Assembly: GCA_026709935.1 (NCBI GenBank)
Contig: JAPOSC010000017.1
Coordinates: 1-62,847 of the forward strand
Direction: 5' to 3'
Source of the DNA: Thiotrichales bacterium
GTDB lineage: Bacteria; Pseudomonadota; Gammaproteobacteria; HK1
Length of the DNA stretch: 62,847 bases
Position numbers and translations under genes: made by a program. Below, one piece after another: positions 26,628 to 35,138 of this stretch. Every line of letters begins with the position of its first letter. The stretch's first letter is position 1. The notes below the pieces were generated by a model, which made no database searches, was not told the DNA's origin, and saw only the letters and a list, made by a program, of their open reading frames with translations.

Positions 26628-26927
26628 CTACGTGCACTCGGCGGTCAGAAGGGAGGTCGCGATTTCCTCCCACTCGTCGGCGAGGGGCGCTTTCGACGGC
26701 GGCCGGTCGGCTCGCCGGTACCAGTAGTCCGCGTTCGCGAGGTCGCCCTCCACCCGGTGCAGGTGCGCGTGGACCCACGCGCCGTCCCGGCTGTGGTCGC
26801 TCTGTGCGAGGTTGTGCGCCGCGTCCCACTCGTCCCGCGTGAGGTGCCACAGTGCCGCCAGCGCCGGGCTCAGTCCCGGCGGGGGTTCGGCATTCGCCGC
26901 CGACGCTCTCAGCTCTTTCGCATTCAT
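26628..26927 (-). CDS. conserved small protein of unknown function
   Basis: A 99-residue cytosolic protein. The core LWHLTRDEWDAAHNLAQ, WVHAHLHRVEGDLANADYWYRRA and ADEWEEIATSLL match a widespread but uncharacterised proteobacterial family that I recall by its WDAAH and HLHR-EGD-NA-YWYRRA patterns. The family looks helical and TPR-like. The start is the ATG at 26925-26927, divergent from the ABC ATPase gene 66 bases away. A longer minus frame runs back through that gene and is an antisense shadow. No function is known to me. Confidence 0.75.
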   Translation of the reverse strand: MNAKELRASAANAEPPPGLSPALAALWHLTRDEWDAAHNLAQSDHSRDGAWVHAHLHRVEGDLANADYWYRRADRPPSKAPLADEWEEIATSLLTAECT

Positions 26928-26993
26928 GACATGATGCCGGTCCATGTTTCGTCGTTCCATGTTCTGTCGGTCCTGGGAGCAGTCTCGCCGGTC

Positions 26994-27704
26994 ATGGTGC
27001 TCACCCTTCGCAACGTCAGCAAACACTACACGATTGCCGAGCAGCGGGTCTCCGCCCTCGACGGTGTCAGCCTGCGGCTCGATCGGGGCGAATACGTCGC
27101 GCTGGTGGGCCGCAGCGGCTGCGGCAAGACGACCCTGCTCAATCTGGCCGGCGCCGCCGACCTGCCTTCGAGCGGACAGGTCGAGATCGAAGGGGTGGAG
27201 ACTTCGGCGCTGAACGACGATGCCCTGACGCGGCTGCGGCGCACCCGGATCGGGTTCGTGTTCCAGTTCCTGCAGCTCCTGCCGTCGCTGAGCGCGGTGG
27301 AGAACGTGGAGCTGCCGCTGCAGCTCGCGGGGGTGCGCCGGGTGCGTCCGCGGGCGCTGCGGACGATGGAGCTGGCCGGGGTCGCGCCCCTGGCCGACCG
27401 CCGGCCCCACCAGTTGTCGGGGGGCCAGATGCAGTGCGTCGCCATCGCCCGCGCCCTGGTGCACGACCCGGCGCTGCTGCTGGCCGACGAGCCGACGGGC
27501 CGGCTCGACACGCAGACCGCAGAGACGGTGATGAACCTGCTGTTCGAGATCCGGGGCGCGCTCGGCACCACCGTGCTCATGGCCACCCACAATACGGCCG
27601 CGGCCGCCGCGTGCGACCGCCGCCTTGTGCTCAGCAACGGCACGCTGGTCGGCGACGATCTGTCGACGGCACGGCCCGTCGTCCCCGAAGCGCCGTCGTC
27701 GTGA
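26994..27704 (+). CDS. ABC transporter ATPase (LolD/MacB-like, AttE type)
   Basis: Cytosolic ATPase that drives an FtsX-type permease. The 236-residue protein has Walker A GRSGCGKTT, the Q-loop in FVFQFLQLLPSL, signature LSGGQ, Walker B ALLLADEPTG and the H-loop in VLMATHN. The signature is followed by MQCVAIARAL where QQRVAIARAL is usual. I start at the ATG 26994 (MVLTLRNVSKHY). The permease gene starts about 175 bases downstream and an AttH-like secreted protein follows. This resembles attEFGH-like and lolCDE-like gene sets, in which the ATPase powers a mechanical permease acting on periplasmic or lipid substrates. Confidence 0.9.
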   Translation: MVLTLRNVSKHYTIAEQRVSALDGVSLRLDRGEYVALVGRSGCGKTTLLNLAGAADLPSSGQVEIEGVETSALNDDALTRLRRTRIGFVFQFLQLLPSLSAVENVELPLQLAGVRRVRPRALRTMELAGVAPLADRRPHQLSGGQMQCVAIARALVHDPALLLADEPTGRLDTQTAETVMNLLFEIRGALGTTVLMATHNTAAAAACDRRLVLSNGTLVGDDLSTARPVVPEAPSS

Positions 27705-27879
27705 TCGATCCCGGCTCTGAACCCGCCGCTCTCGGGCGATGGGATCGTCCGCCTCCCGTTCCCGTGGTCGAGAGACATTCCAACCCGATCCATCCGGGGG
27801 CGGTCGGGAAGCGACACGGACTTTCTCGCCTTCCGCGACTCCGGCCCGGGGCGGCGCTCATGCTTCGCTGGCCCGCCCG

Positions 27880-30558
27880 ATGCCTCGACTGATCTCCATG
27901 GAAGCGGCTGCGGCATGGGGTGTGGCGCTGTACCGCCTCATCGTCCGACCGCTGGCCGCGGAGCCGGTGCGGGCGCTGCTGACGGTGGCGGCGGTGGCGC
28001 TGGGGGTCGCGGTGATCGTGGCGGTGGATCTCGCGAGCGAAGCCTCCATGGGGTCGTTCCGCTCGTCGCTCGAATCGCTGCAGGGCGCGGCGCGCTACGA
28101 GATCACCCAGGTCGGCGGCATTCCGGAGGACACCTACGGTGAGCTGGCGCGACTCGAACCGCCGCTCGCGTTCTCGCCCCGTATCGAGAGCTTCGCGCTG
28201 GTGCCGGCGACCGGCGAGCAGGTGCCGTTGTTCGGGGTGGATCTGGTGGGAGACGCGCGATTCCGGGGCCCCGGTGCTTTGCGCCGGTCTGCCCCTGGCG
28301 CCCCGCGCCGGTCTGATCCTGACGCTCTGCGCCGGTCTGACCCTGACGTCCCGCGCCGGTCCGACCCTGACGCTCTGCGCCGGTCCGACCTCCAGGGGTC
28401 GATCGGGGAATCCTCGGTGTGGGTGAGCGCATCGCTCGGCTTGTCGCCCGGGGAGACCCTGGAACTCGTCGTCGGCGACCGCCGGCTGAAGCTCGACGTG
28501 CAAGGGGTCCTCGATGCTTCGGTGGCGGCCGGGCGCTTCGCGGTCATGGACATCGCGCCGGCGCAGCGGGCGTTGGGCCGTATCGGGTGGCTCGATCGGA
28601 TCTACGTCTACGTGCAGGACGATTGGCCTGGACGGGACCGCGGGCGTGGGGCGGGTGATGCGCAGGACTGGCGCGCGGTGCTCGCGCCGCACCTCCCGCC
28701 CGCCGCCTCGATCCTGCCGGCGGGGACGGGAACGGAGGACAGCCGCCGGATGCTCGGTGCGTTCCGCTGGAACCTGCGGATGATGAGCTACGCCACCATC
28801 CTGGTCGGGGCCTTTCTCATTTACAACACGGTGAGCGCGTGGATTGTTCGGCGGCGCCCGCAGATCGGCATCGTCCGCGCGGTCGGGGCGTCGCGGACGA
28901 TGGTGCGCGCCGCGTTCCTGTTCGAAGGGTTGGTGTTCGGCGCGCTCGGGGTCGCGGCCGGCCTCGTGCTCGGGCGGCTGCTCGCGATCGGGGCGCTGGA
29001 CGCGGTCGGACAGACGGTGAGCGCGCTCTACGTGAGCAGCACCCCGGGGGAGATCGCGTTCCGCCCGTGGACCGTCGGGGTTGCGCTGGTGGCGGGAGTC
29101 GGGGTCTCGGTGCTCTCCGCGTGGTGGCCGGCGCGCGAGGCGGCGGGCGTGACCCCCACCGAGGCCATGACCCCGGCTTCGCTCGACTACCGGGTCCACG
29201 CCGCGAACCCCCGTCTCACCGCCGTCGCCGTGGGGCTGGCCGCGCTCGCGGTGGTGTGCTCCGCCGTGCCGCCCGTCGATCGGATGCCGGTGGGAGGCTA
29301 CGCCGCGCTGATCTGTCTGATCGGTGCCGCGGCGCTGATTTCCCCCCGGCTTTCGACGGCGGTGCTCGCGCTGTGCGATCGGTGGCTCGCGACGCGGTTC
29401 GGGGCCATCCCCCGCCTCGCGGCCCGGGGGCTTGCCGCGTCGCTCGGCCGCACCTCGGTGATGGTCACCGCGATGGCGGTGGCCACGGCGCTGATCGTGG
29501 GCATGGCGGTGATGGTCGGCAGCTTCCGCGAGACGGTGGTGGTCTGGGTCGAACACCGTTTGCAGGCGGATTTCTACGTGAGCCCGGTCGGAGTCGGCGG
29601 GCGTGGCGCTCCCGCCACCATGCATGAAGACGTGATGGAGAGGGTCGAGTCCGTGCCCGGGGTGCTGGACGTCGGTCGCTACCGCACTTACCCGATCCGC
29701 CACGCCGGACTCCCGGCCACCCTGGGGCTCGCCGACGTGGCGCTCTACCGCCGGCACTCGGGCATCGAGTTTCTCGACGGTCCCGCGCCGGAGGCGATCT
29801 GGCCGCAGCTTGCGGCCGGCGACGGCGTGATCGTGAGCGAGTTGTTCAGCGACCGTCACGGCGTCGGCACCGGCGACATGCTCCGGCTGCCGCTGGGCGC
29901 GGAGAGCCTGGAACTCCGTGTGGCCGGCGTGTTCTACGACTACTCCGGCGATCGGGGCTTCGTCATCGGCGACCGGAGCGCGCTGCTTCCGTATCTGCCC
30001 GACCGGCGGCTGTCCAGTCTCGGGGTCTATCTTGCTCCCGGCGCGGACCCGGAGAGGAGTCGCGAGGCGCTGGTGCGCGCCCTCGCCAGTCCGGAGGTGG
30101 TGGTGACGCCGAGCCGCACCCTGAGGGAGCGCTCCATCGAGATCTTCGACCGCACCTTCGCCATCACTTGGGCGCTGGAGGCGATCGCGATCCTGGTGGC
30201 GATTCTCGGCATGGCCGAGGCGCTGCTGAATCTCGTGTTCGACCGCCGGGTGGAGCTTGCGCAACTGCGCATGCAGGGTGCGTCGAGGGGCCAGATCCGC
30301 GCCCTGGTGCTGGTGCAGGCGGGTCTGCTCGGGGCGGCCGCGTGCATGCTCGGGCTTGTGCTCGGCGTCGCGTGGTCGCAGGTGAACCTGCTGGTGATCC
30401 ACAAGCAGTCGTTCGGCTGGAGCGTGCAGCTCGACTGGCCGGTGGCGTTTCTGGCCGGTGCCCTGGGGCTCGTCCTCGCCGCGAGTGTGGCGTCGGGGCT
30501 GTATCCGGCTCGCATGGCGGCGCGGCTGAATCCGGTCGAGGTTCTGAGAAGTGAGTAA
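27880..30558 (+). CDS. FtsX-like ABC permease, two-module (AttF/AttG type)
   Basis: An 892-residue inner-membrane protein carrying two FtsX/MacB-like modules. It has one N-terminal membrane helix (LLTVAAVALGVAVIVAVD) and a large periplasmic domain. A three-helix FtsX domain ends in VGVALVAGVGVSVLSAWWPA and VTPTEAM. Two more helices lead to a second helix, TAMAVATALIVGMAVMVGS, with its own periplasmic domain, and a final three-helix FtsX domain ends in YPARMAARLNPVEVLRSE. It has no ATPase of its own, so it pairs with the upstream gene. In the first periplasmic domain an 8-residue repeat (RRSDPDAL-like) encoded by 24-bp units is inserted. The start is uncertain: ATG at 27880 or 27898, neither with a clear ribosome site. 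Confidence 0.87.
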   Translation: MPRLISMEAAAAWGVALYRLIVRPLAAEPVRALLTVAAVALGVAVIVAVDLASEASMGSFRSSLESLQGAARYEITQVGGIPEDTYGELARLEPPLAFSPRIESFALVPATGEQVPLFGVDLVGDARFRGPGALRRSAPGAPRRSDPDALRRSDPDVPRRSDPDALRRSDLQGSIGESSVWVSASLGLSPGETLELVVGDRRLKLDVQGVLDASVAAGRFAVMDIAPAQRALGRIGWLDRIYVYVQDDWPGRDRGRGAGDAQDWRAVLAPHLPPAASILPAGTGTEDSRRMLGAFRWNLRMMSYATILVGAFLIYNTVSAWIVRRRPQIGIVRAVGASRTMVRAAFLFEGLVFGALGVAAGLVLGRLLAIGALDAVGQTVSALYVSSTPGEIAFRPWTVGVALVAGVGVSVLSAWWPAREAAGVTPTEAMTPASLDYRVHAANPRLTAVAVGLAALAVVCSAVPPVDRMPVGGYAALICLIGAAALISPRLSTAVLALCDRWLATRFGAIPRLAARGLAASLGRTSVMVTAMAVATALIVGMAVMVGSFRETVVVWVEHRLQADFYVSPVGVGGRGAPATMHEDVMERVESVPGVLDVGRYRTYPIRHAGLPATLGLADVALYRRHSGIEFLDGPAPEAIWPQLAAGDGVIVSELFSDRHGVGTGDMLRLPLGAESLELRVAGVFYDYSGDRGFVIGDRSALLPYLPDRRLSSLGVYLAPGADPERSREALVRALASPEVVVTPSRTLRERSIEIFDRTFAITWALEAIAILVAILGMAEALLNLVFDRRVELAQLRMQGASRGQIRALVLVQAGLLGAAACMLGLVLGVAWSQVNLLVIHKQSFGWSVQLDWPVAFLAGALGLVLAASVASGLYPARMAARLNPVEVLRSE
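28283..28390. repeat. 24-bp in-frame tandem repeat in the permease gene
   Basis: Four and a half units of 24 bp, each starting GCCGGTCYG and encoding RRSDPDAL or RRSDPDVP. It lies within the first periplasmic domain, between the strand ending GDARF and the GESSVWVSASL segment. The units differ at a few bases, so the expansion is not brand new. Confidence 0.8.
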
Positions 30559-30762
30559 TGCGTTCGTGCGGTCGGGACGTCCGTCCAACCGGCGTTCTCC
30601 GCCAGCCTTGTGTCTCCCGGCGGGAATCGGGACGGGTTCGGTGGGAGCGCTCCGAGGATGTGGGGCTCCGAGGGCGGGTGCAAAGTGAAAATGACGCCGT
30701 ACCGACGCCTCCGCGCCCGGAGCGACGCTCCCGGCTCGGCGAGTCGCGGGCGAGAGCGCGTG

Positions 30763-31950
30763 ATGCGGTCCCGGCTTCTCGGCCTCCCCGTCGTGTTCGC
30801 CGCCGTGCTTTCCGTCGTGACCGCCGTCGCGGTTCCCGGTGTGGTAGATGCCGACGCCGGTCCGGTCACGCCGCCCGCGCGAGTCGTTCCCGGCTACACA
30901 TTCGAGTTTCCGCGTGATCACTTCGCGCACCCGGAGTTCGAGTCCGAGTGGTGGTACTACACCGGCAACCTGTTCACCGCATCGGGGCGGCACTTCGGAT
31001 TCGAGCTGACGTTCTTCCGTCGAGCGCGATCGGTCGATGCGGAGCCGCGGTCGGCCTGGGATCTCGACCAGGTGTACCTCGCGCATTTCGCGGTGACGGA
31101 CACCGACGGCGAACGATTCATCGTCGGCGAGCGTCTGAACCGGGCCGGTCCGGGCATCGCTGGCGCCGCCGCCGCCGTGCGGCGCGTCTGGAACGGCCAC
31201 TGGAGCGTCGAGTGGCGCCCGGGCGACGAGGACCGCCCCGTCCAGGAGCTCGTCGCGATGCACCGGGATGCGACGCTCCGCCTCGTGCTGGAGCCGCGCA
31301 AACCCGTGGTGATCCACGGCCGCAATGGCATCAGCCGCAAGGTCGCCGGCGATCCGCAGGCCGTCTCGTATTACCTGTCCTTCACCCGCCTGGCCGCTAC
31401 CGGGACCATCGCCGTCGGAGACGAGGAATTCGCGGTCGAGGGGCAGGCGTGGATGGACCACGAGTTCTTCTCCGATTACCTCGCGCAGGACAAGGTCGGC
31501 TGGGACTGGATGAGCGTGCAGCTTGACGACGGCTCCGATCTGATGCTGTTCGGGATCCGCGACGGGCAGGGCGGCTACGGCCCCGACCGATTCGGCACTT
31601 ACGTGGATGCGGCCGGCGGCGCCCGTCCCATCGATCCGGGTGGGGTCGGCTTCCGCCCGGGAAGGCGCTGGCGGAGCGAGGCCACCGGCGCGGAGTACCC
31701 GGTGGAGTGGCAGGTGACGGTCCCGGAACTCGGCCTCCGCCTCGATGTCCGCCCGCGTCTCGACGCCCAGGAGGTCTACTCCGGGGACGGTATCCTTCCC
31801 CCGTACTGGGAGGGCGCGGTGCGCTACGCCGGCGAGCGGCGGGGGCAGCCGGTCACGGGCATCGGCTACCTGGAGATGACCGGCTACGCAGGCCGACTCG
31901 ATATCGGCGCCATCGGAGAGGCGGCGGCGGGGACGGGCTCCGAGCGCTGA
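30763..31950 (+). CDS. AttH-like / carotenoid-hydratase-like secreted lipocalin protein
   Basis: A 395-residue exported protein. The N-terminus MRSRLLGLPVVFAAVLSVV is a signal peptide. The body begins YTFEFPRDHFAHPEFESEWWYYTGNL, the hallmark of the AttH/CrtC lipocalin-like fold, and includes FGFELTFFR and VEGQAWMDHEF. Members include AttH of Agrobacterium and carotenoid 1,2-hydratase CrtC. No carotenoid genes are nearby, so the AttH role with the ABC ATPase and FtsX-type permease is more likely. That role is not well defined; handling of a lipid at the cell envelope is an inference. The chosen start could also be the GTG one codon earlier. Confidence 0.85.
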   Translation: MRSRLLGLPVVFAAVLSVVTAVAVPGVVDADAGPVTPPARVVPGYTFEFPRDHFAHPEFESEWWYYTGNLFTASGRHFGFELTFFRRARSVDAEPRSAWDLDQVYLAHFAVTDTDGERFIVGERLNRAGPGIAGAAAAVRRVWNGHWSVEWRPGDEDRPVQELVAMHRDATLRLVLEPRKPVVIHGRNGISRKVAGDPQAVSYYLSFTRLAATGTIAVGDEEFAVEGQAWMDHEFFSDYLAQDKVGWDWMSVQLDDGSDLMLFGIRDGQGGYGPDRFGTYVDAAGGARPIDPGGVGFRPGRRWRSEATGAEYPVEWQVTVPELGLRLDVRPRLDAQEVYSGDGILPPYWEGAVRYAGERRGQPVTGIGYLEMTGYAGRLDIGAIGEAAAGTGSER

Positions 31951-32034
31951 AGCCAGCCGCGAGTCGTATCCGTGACTCGTTGAGAAATGCGGGCTAGGCT
32001 TGAGACCGAGCTTCGGATTGAAGAGGCCGGACAC

Positions 32035-32268
32035 ATGGAACGGATCGTCAATGTCCATATCGAAAAGCTGCCTGAGGGTGTGTATCTGGCGACATCGAGG
32101 GATGTTCCCGGGTTGGTGGCACAGGGCCGCACTGTGACCGAGACGCTGGAAATCGCCCGAGACGTGGCCAAGAAGTTGCTGGAGGCGCAGATGGAGCGAC
32201 ATGGTTGCCCGACGCTTGAGGAAACCGGAGATTCGTTCGATTACCCGCTGGTGGTCGGCGGCTATTGA
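32035..32268 (+). CDS. hicB: HicB-like antitoxin (DUF1902 type)
   Basis: A 77-residue protein with the HicB partial RNase-H fold: IVNVHIEKLPEGVYLATSRD, VPGLVAQGRTVTETLEIARD, then a helix ending DYPLVVGGY. It is the short, DUF1902-like form without a DNA-binding tail. The start is the ATG at 32035. The stop is directly followed by the hicA ATG with no gap. The antitoxin-first order is the less common HicBA arrangement. It should neutralise HicA by direct binding. Confidence 0.85.
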   Translation: MERIVNVHIEKLPEGVYLATSRDVPGLVAQGRTVTETLEIARDVAKKLLEAQMERHGCPTLEETGDSFDYPLVVGGY

Positions 32269-32496
32269 ATGGGACGCCTCGCGGGCTTTTCCTACCGTCG
32301 AATCGCTCGGCGCCTGAAGACGCTCGGCTTCACGTTCGATCGACAAGCCGCGGGTTCGCACGAGATATGGTTCAACGCCGACACAAATCGCTACACGACA
32401 CTCCCCAATCACTCCGGCGACCTTCCTGAAGGCACGCTTCGAGCCATTCTCAAGCAGGCCGCAATTTCGTCCGAGCAGTTTCTGAGCGCCAGGTAG
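32269..32496 (+). CDS. hicA: HicA-like toxin
   Basis: A 75-residue probable mRNA interferase with a double-stranded RNA-binding-like fold. The family core is present: RRIARRLKTLGFTFDRQAAGSHEIW, with the catalytic His in GSHEIW, then TTLPNHSGDLPEGTLRAILKQAAIS. It begins on the base after the hicB stop, so translation is coupled. The frame and catalytic residue are intact. Confidence 0.88.
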   Translation: MGRLAGFSYRRIARRLKTLGFTFDRQAAGSHEIWFNADTNRYTTLPNHSGDLPEGTLRAILKQAAISSEQFLSAR

Positions 32497-32677
32497 TGGA
32501 ACCCGGTGCGGCCACCGAGTCGCATTGGGCGGGGGATTTGCAAAGCTCGCCGATGGACGGCTCGACTGCGTGATTTTCCGCACCGCGCCAAGCGCAGTAC
32601 AGCGTCGAGCGTCAAGATTGAAACTTTCCGGTTACGCGATTCCGATAGCGGTAGATTATCTGCCAGTGAACGGACGA

Positions 32678-34303
32678 ATGGACAACCTCGCTGCCGTCGA
32701 TGCGCTCGCATTCTCGGCGCCGCGCCAGCTCGCGCCGCACCGGATTGTCGCCACCGCCCTCGGCAAGCTCGCGGTGTCCGCGCCGGCGGCCCGGCCGGCG
32801 CACGTGCGCTATCTCGATACCTTCGACCGGCGGCTGCGTCGGGCCGGGTTCGTGCTGGAGCACCTGACCCTCCCCGGCGAGACCGGCCTGCGCTACCGCG
32901 AGTTCGGGCACCCCCAACTTCTGATCGATGCGCCCGGCTCGGCGTTGCCGGCGTTCGCACGCGACATCGCGCATTCGCGCCTCCGCGCGATGCTTCAGCC
33001 CCTGATTGACGTCCGGCGGCTGCTCGTGATCGCCGAGTCCCGGGGCCGGTTCGGCGTCGCCCGGGGTCGGGACGCCGAGGACAAGACCGTGCTGATGGTG
33101 GAGCGCTTCACCGCATCGCGCGGGCCGACCCGATTCACGATCCGTCCCCTGCGCGGTTACGAGCGGGTGGCGCGGCGCGCGATCCGCCGGATGCGAAAGT
33201 TGGACGGGGTCGTGTCCGACGACGGCGAGCCCTTGCTGGCGGCCCACGACGGACCGGATGCGGCCTTCGGCGGTATCCCCGCCCCGGTCCGCGCCGACCC
33301 CGACCCCGGTGAGCGTTCCGATGTCGCATGCCGGCGGGTGCTCGCGCGGCTCGAAGTGGTGCTGGAGGTGAACGCGCCCGGGGTCCTGACCGATCTCGAT
33401 CCCGAGTGCCTGCACGACTTCCGGGTCGCGGTGCGCCGGGCGCGGTCGCTGCTCGGGGAGATGAGGCGGGTGTTTCCGCCGGCTGTCACCCGGCGGTTGC
33501 GGACCGACTTCGGCTGGCTCGGGCGGTGCACGGGGCCGTTGCGCGATCTCGACGTCCATCTGATCGAGTTCGGCGTCGCCGATGAAGACGGCGAGGCGGG
33601 ACAGGCCGCGGCGTCCGCCGCGCTGCGTATCTACCTCGAAGCGCTCAGGGAGCGCGAGCGGTGCGCGCTGTGCCGCGTCCTTCGCTCCGCGCGCTATCGG
33701 CGCGCCCGCTCCGCGTCGCGGAAGTTTCTGGCCCACGAGGCGCCCGCCCGACCACGGAGCGAGAACGCCCTGGTCTCCATCGGCGCCCTGTCGGCGGGAC
33801 GCATCCTCAAGGTCTATCGCCGAACCCTGACCGAAGGCCGGGCGATCGAGGACGCAAGTCCGGCCGAGGCCCTCCACGATCTGCGCAAGACCTGCAAGCG
33901 CCTGCGGTATCTGCTGGAGTTCTTCCGCGACGTGCATCGCGCGAAGCCGGTGGAGCGCACCATCGCCCGCCTGAAGTACCTGCAGGACAATCTCGGCACC
34001 TACCAGGACGTGCAGGTCCAGCGCACGGTGCTGGAGGAGTTCCGGGAACACGCGCAAACATCGCTGGACGCCGCCGCGGTCGCCGCCGTCGACGCTCGGT
34101 GCGCGGCACTGGCCGAGCGGGAGCGCAGGACGCGAACCGAGTTCGCGGCGCGGTTCGCGAGCTATGATTCAAAGCGGGCGCACCAGGCGTTCACCGCTTC
34201 GCTCCGGCGCAAGCGAACCGGCGAGCCGGTAGTGACCGGCGGGCAGGCCGGTAGTGACCGGCAAATCGGTGCTGACCGGCGGGCCGGTGGTGTCTGGGTT
34301 TGA
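32678..34303 (+). CDS. CYTH-like and CHAD domain protein
   Basis: A 541-residue cytosolic protein. The N-terminal third resembles a degenerate CYTH (triphosphate tunnel) domain, with VRYLDTFDRRLRRAGFVLEH. The C-terminal half is a CHAD helical domain with ECLHDFRVAVRRARSLL, LHDLRKTCKRLRYLLEFF and LKYLQDNLGTYQDVQV, in which conserved His, Arg and Lys line a basic groove. CHAD domains bind polyphosphate and occur on polyphosphate granules. The start is the ATG at 32678; the upstream frame looks non-coding. The C-terminal 25 residues are low complexity, encoded by imperfect repeats of about 18-22 bp ending in the dispersed repeat. The gene precedes a ParA-like ATPase. Confidence 0.85.
   Translation: MDNLAAVDALAFSAPRQLAPHRIVATALGKLAVSAPAARPAHVRYLDTFDRRLRRAGFVLEHLTLPGETGLRYREFGHPQLLIDAPGSALPAFARDIAHSRLRAMLQPLIDVRRLLVIAESRGRFGVARGRDAEDKTVLMVERFTASRGPTRFTIRPLRGYERVARRAIRRMRKLDGVVSDDGEPLLAAHDGPDAAFGGIPAPVRADPDPGERSDVACRRVLARLEVVLEVNAPGVLTDLDPECLHDFRVAVRRARSLLGEMRRVFPPAVTRRLRTDFGWLGRCTGPLRDLDVHLIEFGVADEDGEAGQAAASAALRIYLEALRERERCALCRVLRSARYRRARSASRKFLAHEAPARPRSENALVSIGALSAGRILKVYRRTLTEGRAIEDASPAEALHDLRKTCKRLRYLLEFFRDVHRAKPVERTIARLKYLQDNLGTYQDVQVQRTVLEEFREHAQTSLDAAAVAAVDARCAALAERERRTRTEFAARFASYDSKRAHQAFTASLRRKRTGEPVVTGGQAGSDRQIGADRRAGGVWV
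34219..34296. repeat. imperfect GC-rich repeats at the end of the CHAD gene
   Basis: Three to four imperfect copies of a segment of about 18-22 bp containing CCGGTNNTGACCGGC encode the last residues of the CHAD protein (EPVVTGGQAGSDRQIGADRR). They look like slippage products extending the reading frame. Confidence 0.6.
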
Positions 34304-34377
34304 TGCCTGAACTCTCGGGAAAGCCCGTGCATACCGAGCCGAAGACGCCAGGCGAAGTGTCGCAGTGAGGCACGACC
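34299..34377. repeat. second copy of the dispersed repeat
   Basis: Begins TTTGATGCCTGAACTCTCGG and ends in GCAGTGAGGCACGACC. Most positions match 11908-11985, but the inverted arms have degenerated. It covers the CHAD stop codon and the leader of the ParA-like gene. Confidence 0.65.
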
Positions 34378-34388
34378 GACAAGCCGAC

Positions 34389-35138
34389 ATGAAGACCGTG
34401 GCGCTGTTCAGCATCAAGGGCGGGGTCGGGAAGACCTCCGCGGCGGTGAACCTCGCGCACCTCGCCGCGCGCGGAGGGGCACGGACTCTGCTGTGGGACC
34501 TCGACCCGCAGGGTGCCGCGAGCTTCTACCTGCGTATCCGGCCGAAGCTCGCCGCGGGTCCCCGGCGGCTGCTGAAGCGCAAGAACCGGCTCGCGGAGGC
34601 GGTCAAGGCCAGCGACTTCCCGGATCTCGACGTGGTCCCGGCCGACTTCTCGTTGCGGAGCCTCCCGTTGGCGCTGAGCCGGTTCGGCGATCCTCTCGCC
34701 CGGCTGCGGCGCCTGCTGCGCCCGATGCGCGACGACTGCGATCTGGTCTTCATCGACTGCGCCCCCGGCGTGTCGCTCGTCTCCGACGCGGTGATGCGGG
34801 CGAGCGACCTGGTCCTCGTTCCCATCATCCCCACCACGCTTTCGCTCCGCACCTGGACGCAGCTTCTGCGTCACGCGCGGTCGAGCCGGCTCGACGCCGC
34901 GATCATGCCGTTCTTCTCCATGGCCGACCGGCGCCGACGCCTGCACCGCGAGGTCATGGTGGATTTCGCGCGCCGCACGCCGGAGTGCTCGAAGATCTTC
35001 ATCCCCTACGCCACGGAGGTCGAGCGGATGGGTCCCCGACGAATGCCGGTCACCGCGTTCGCCCCGGCGAGTGCCCCGGCCCGCGCCTTCGAGCAATTGT
35101 GGGCGCAGACTGTCTCTCGGCTCGGGATCGCGGCGTGA
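34389..35138 (+). CDS. ParA/MinD-like ATPase
   Basis: A 249-residue cytosolic ATPase of the ParA/SIMIBI class. It begins MKTVALFSIKGGVGKTSAAV, with the deviant Walker A KGGVGKT. It has LLWDLDPQGAASFYL (switch I/A'), DLVFIDCAPGVSLVSDAV (Walker B) and IIPTTLSLRTW. No ParB or centromere-like repeats are seen next to it, so it is an orphan. Pairing with the CHAD protein, which binds polyphosphate, suggests positioning of polyphosphate granules. That is inference from the gene order only. The start is the ATG at 34389, 11 bases after the dispersed repeat. Confidence 0.85.
   Translation: MKTVALFSIKGGVGKTSAAVNLAHLAARGGARTLLWDLDPQGAASFYLRIRPKLAAGPRRLLKRKNRLAEAVKASDFPDLDVVPADFSLRSLPLALSRFGDPLARLRRLLRPMRDDCDLVFIDCAPGVSLVSDAVMRASDLVLVPIIPTTLSLRTWTQLLRHARSSRLDAAIMPFFSMADRRRRLHREVMVDFARRTPECSKIFIPYATEVERMGPRRMPVTAFAPASAPARAFEQLWAQTVSRLGIAA

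Noticed and set aside
27631..32583. 1650-codon minus-strand open frame
   Set aside because: Antisense to the ABC ATPase, permease, AttH-like and HicBA genes. It is rich in His, Arg and Pro and has no domain.
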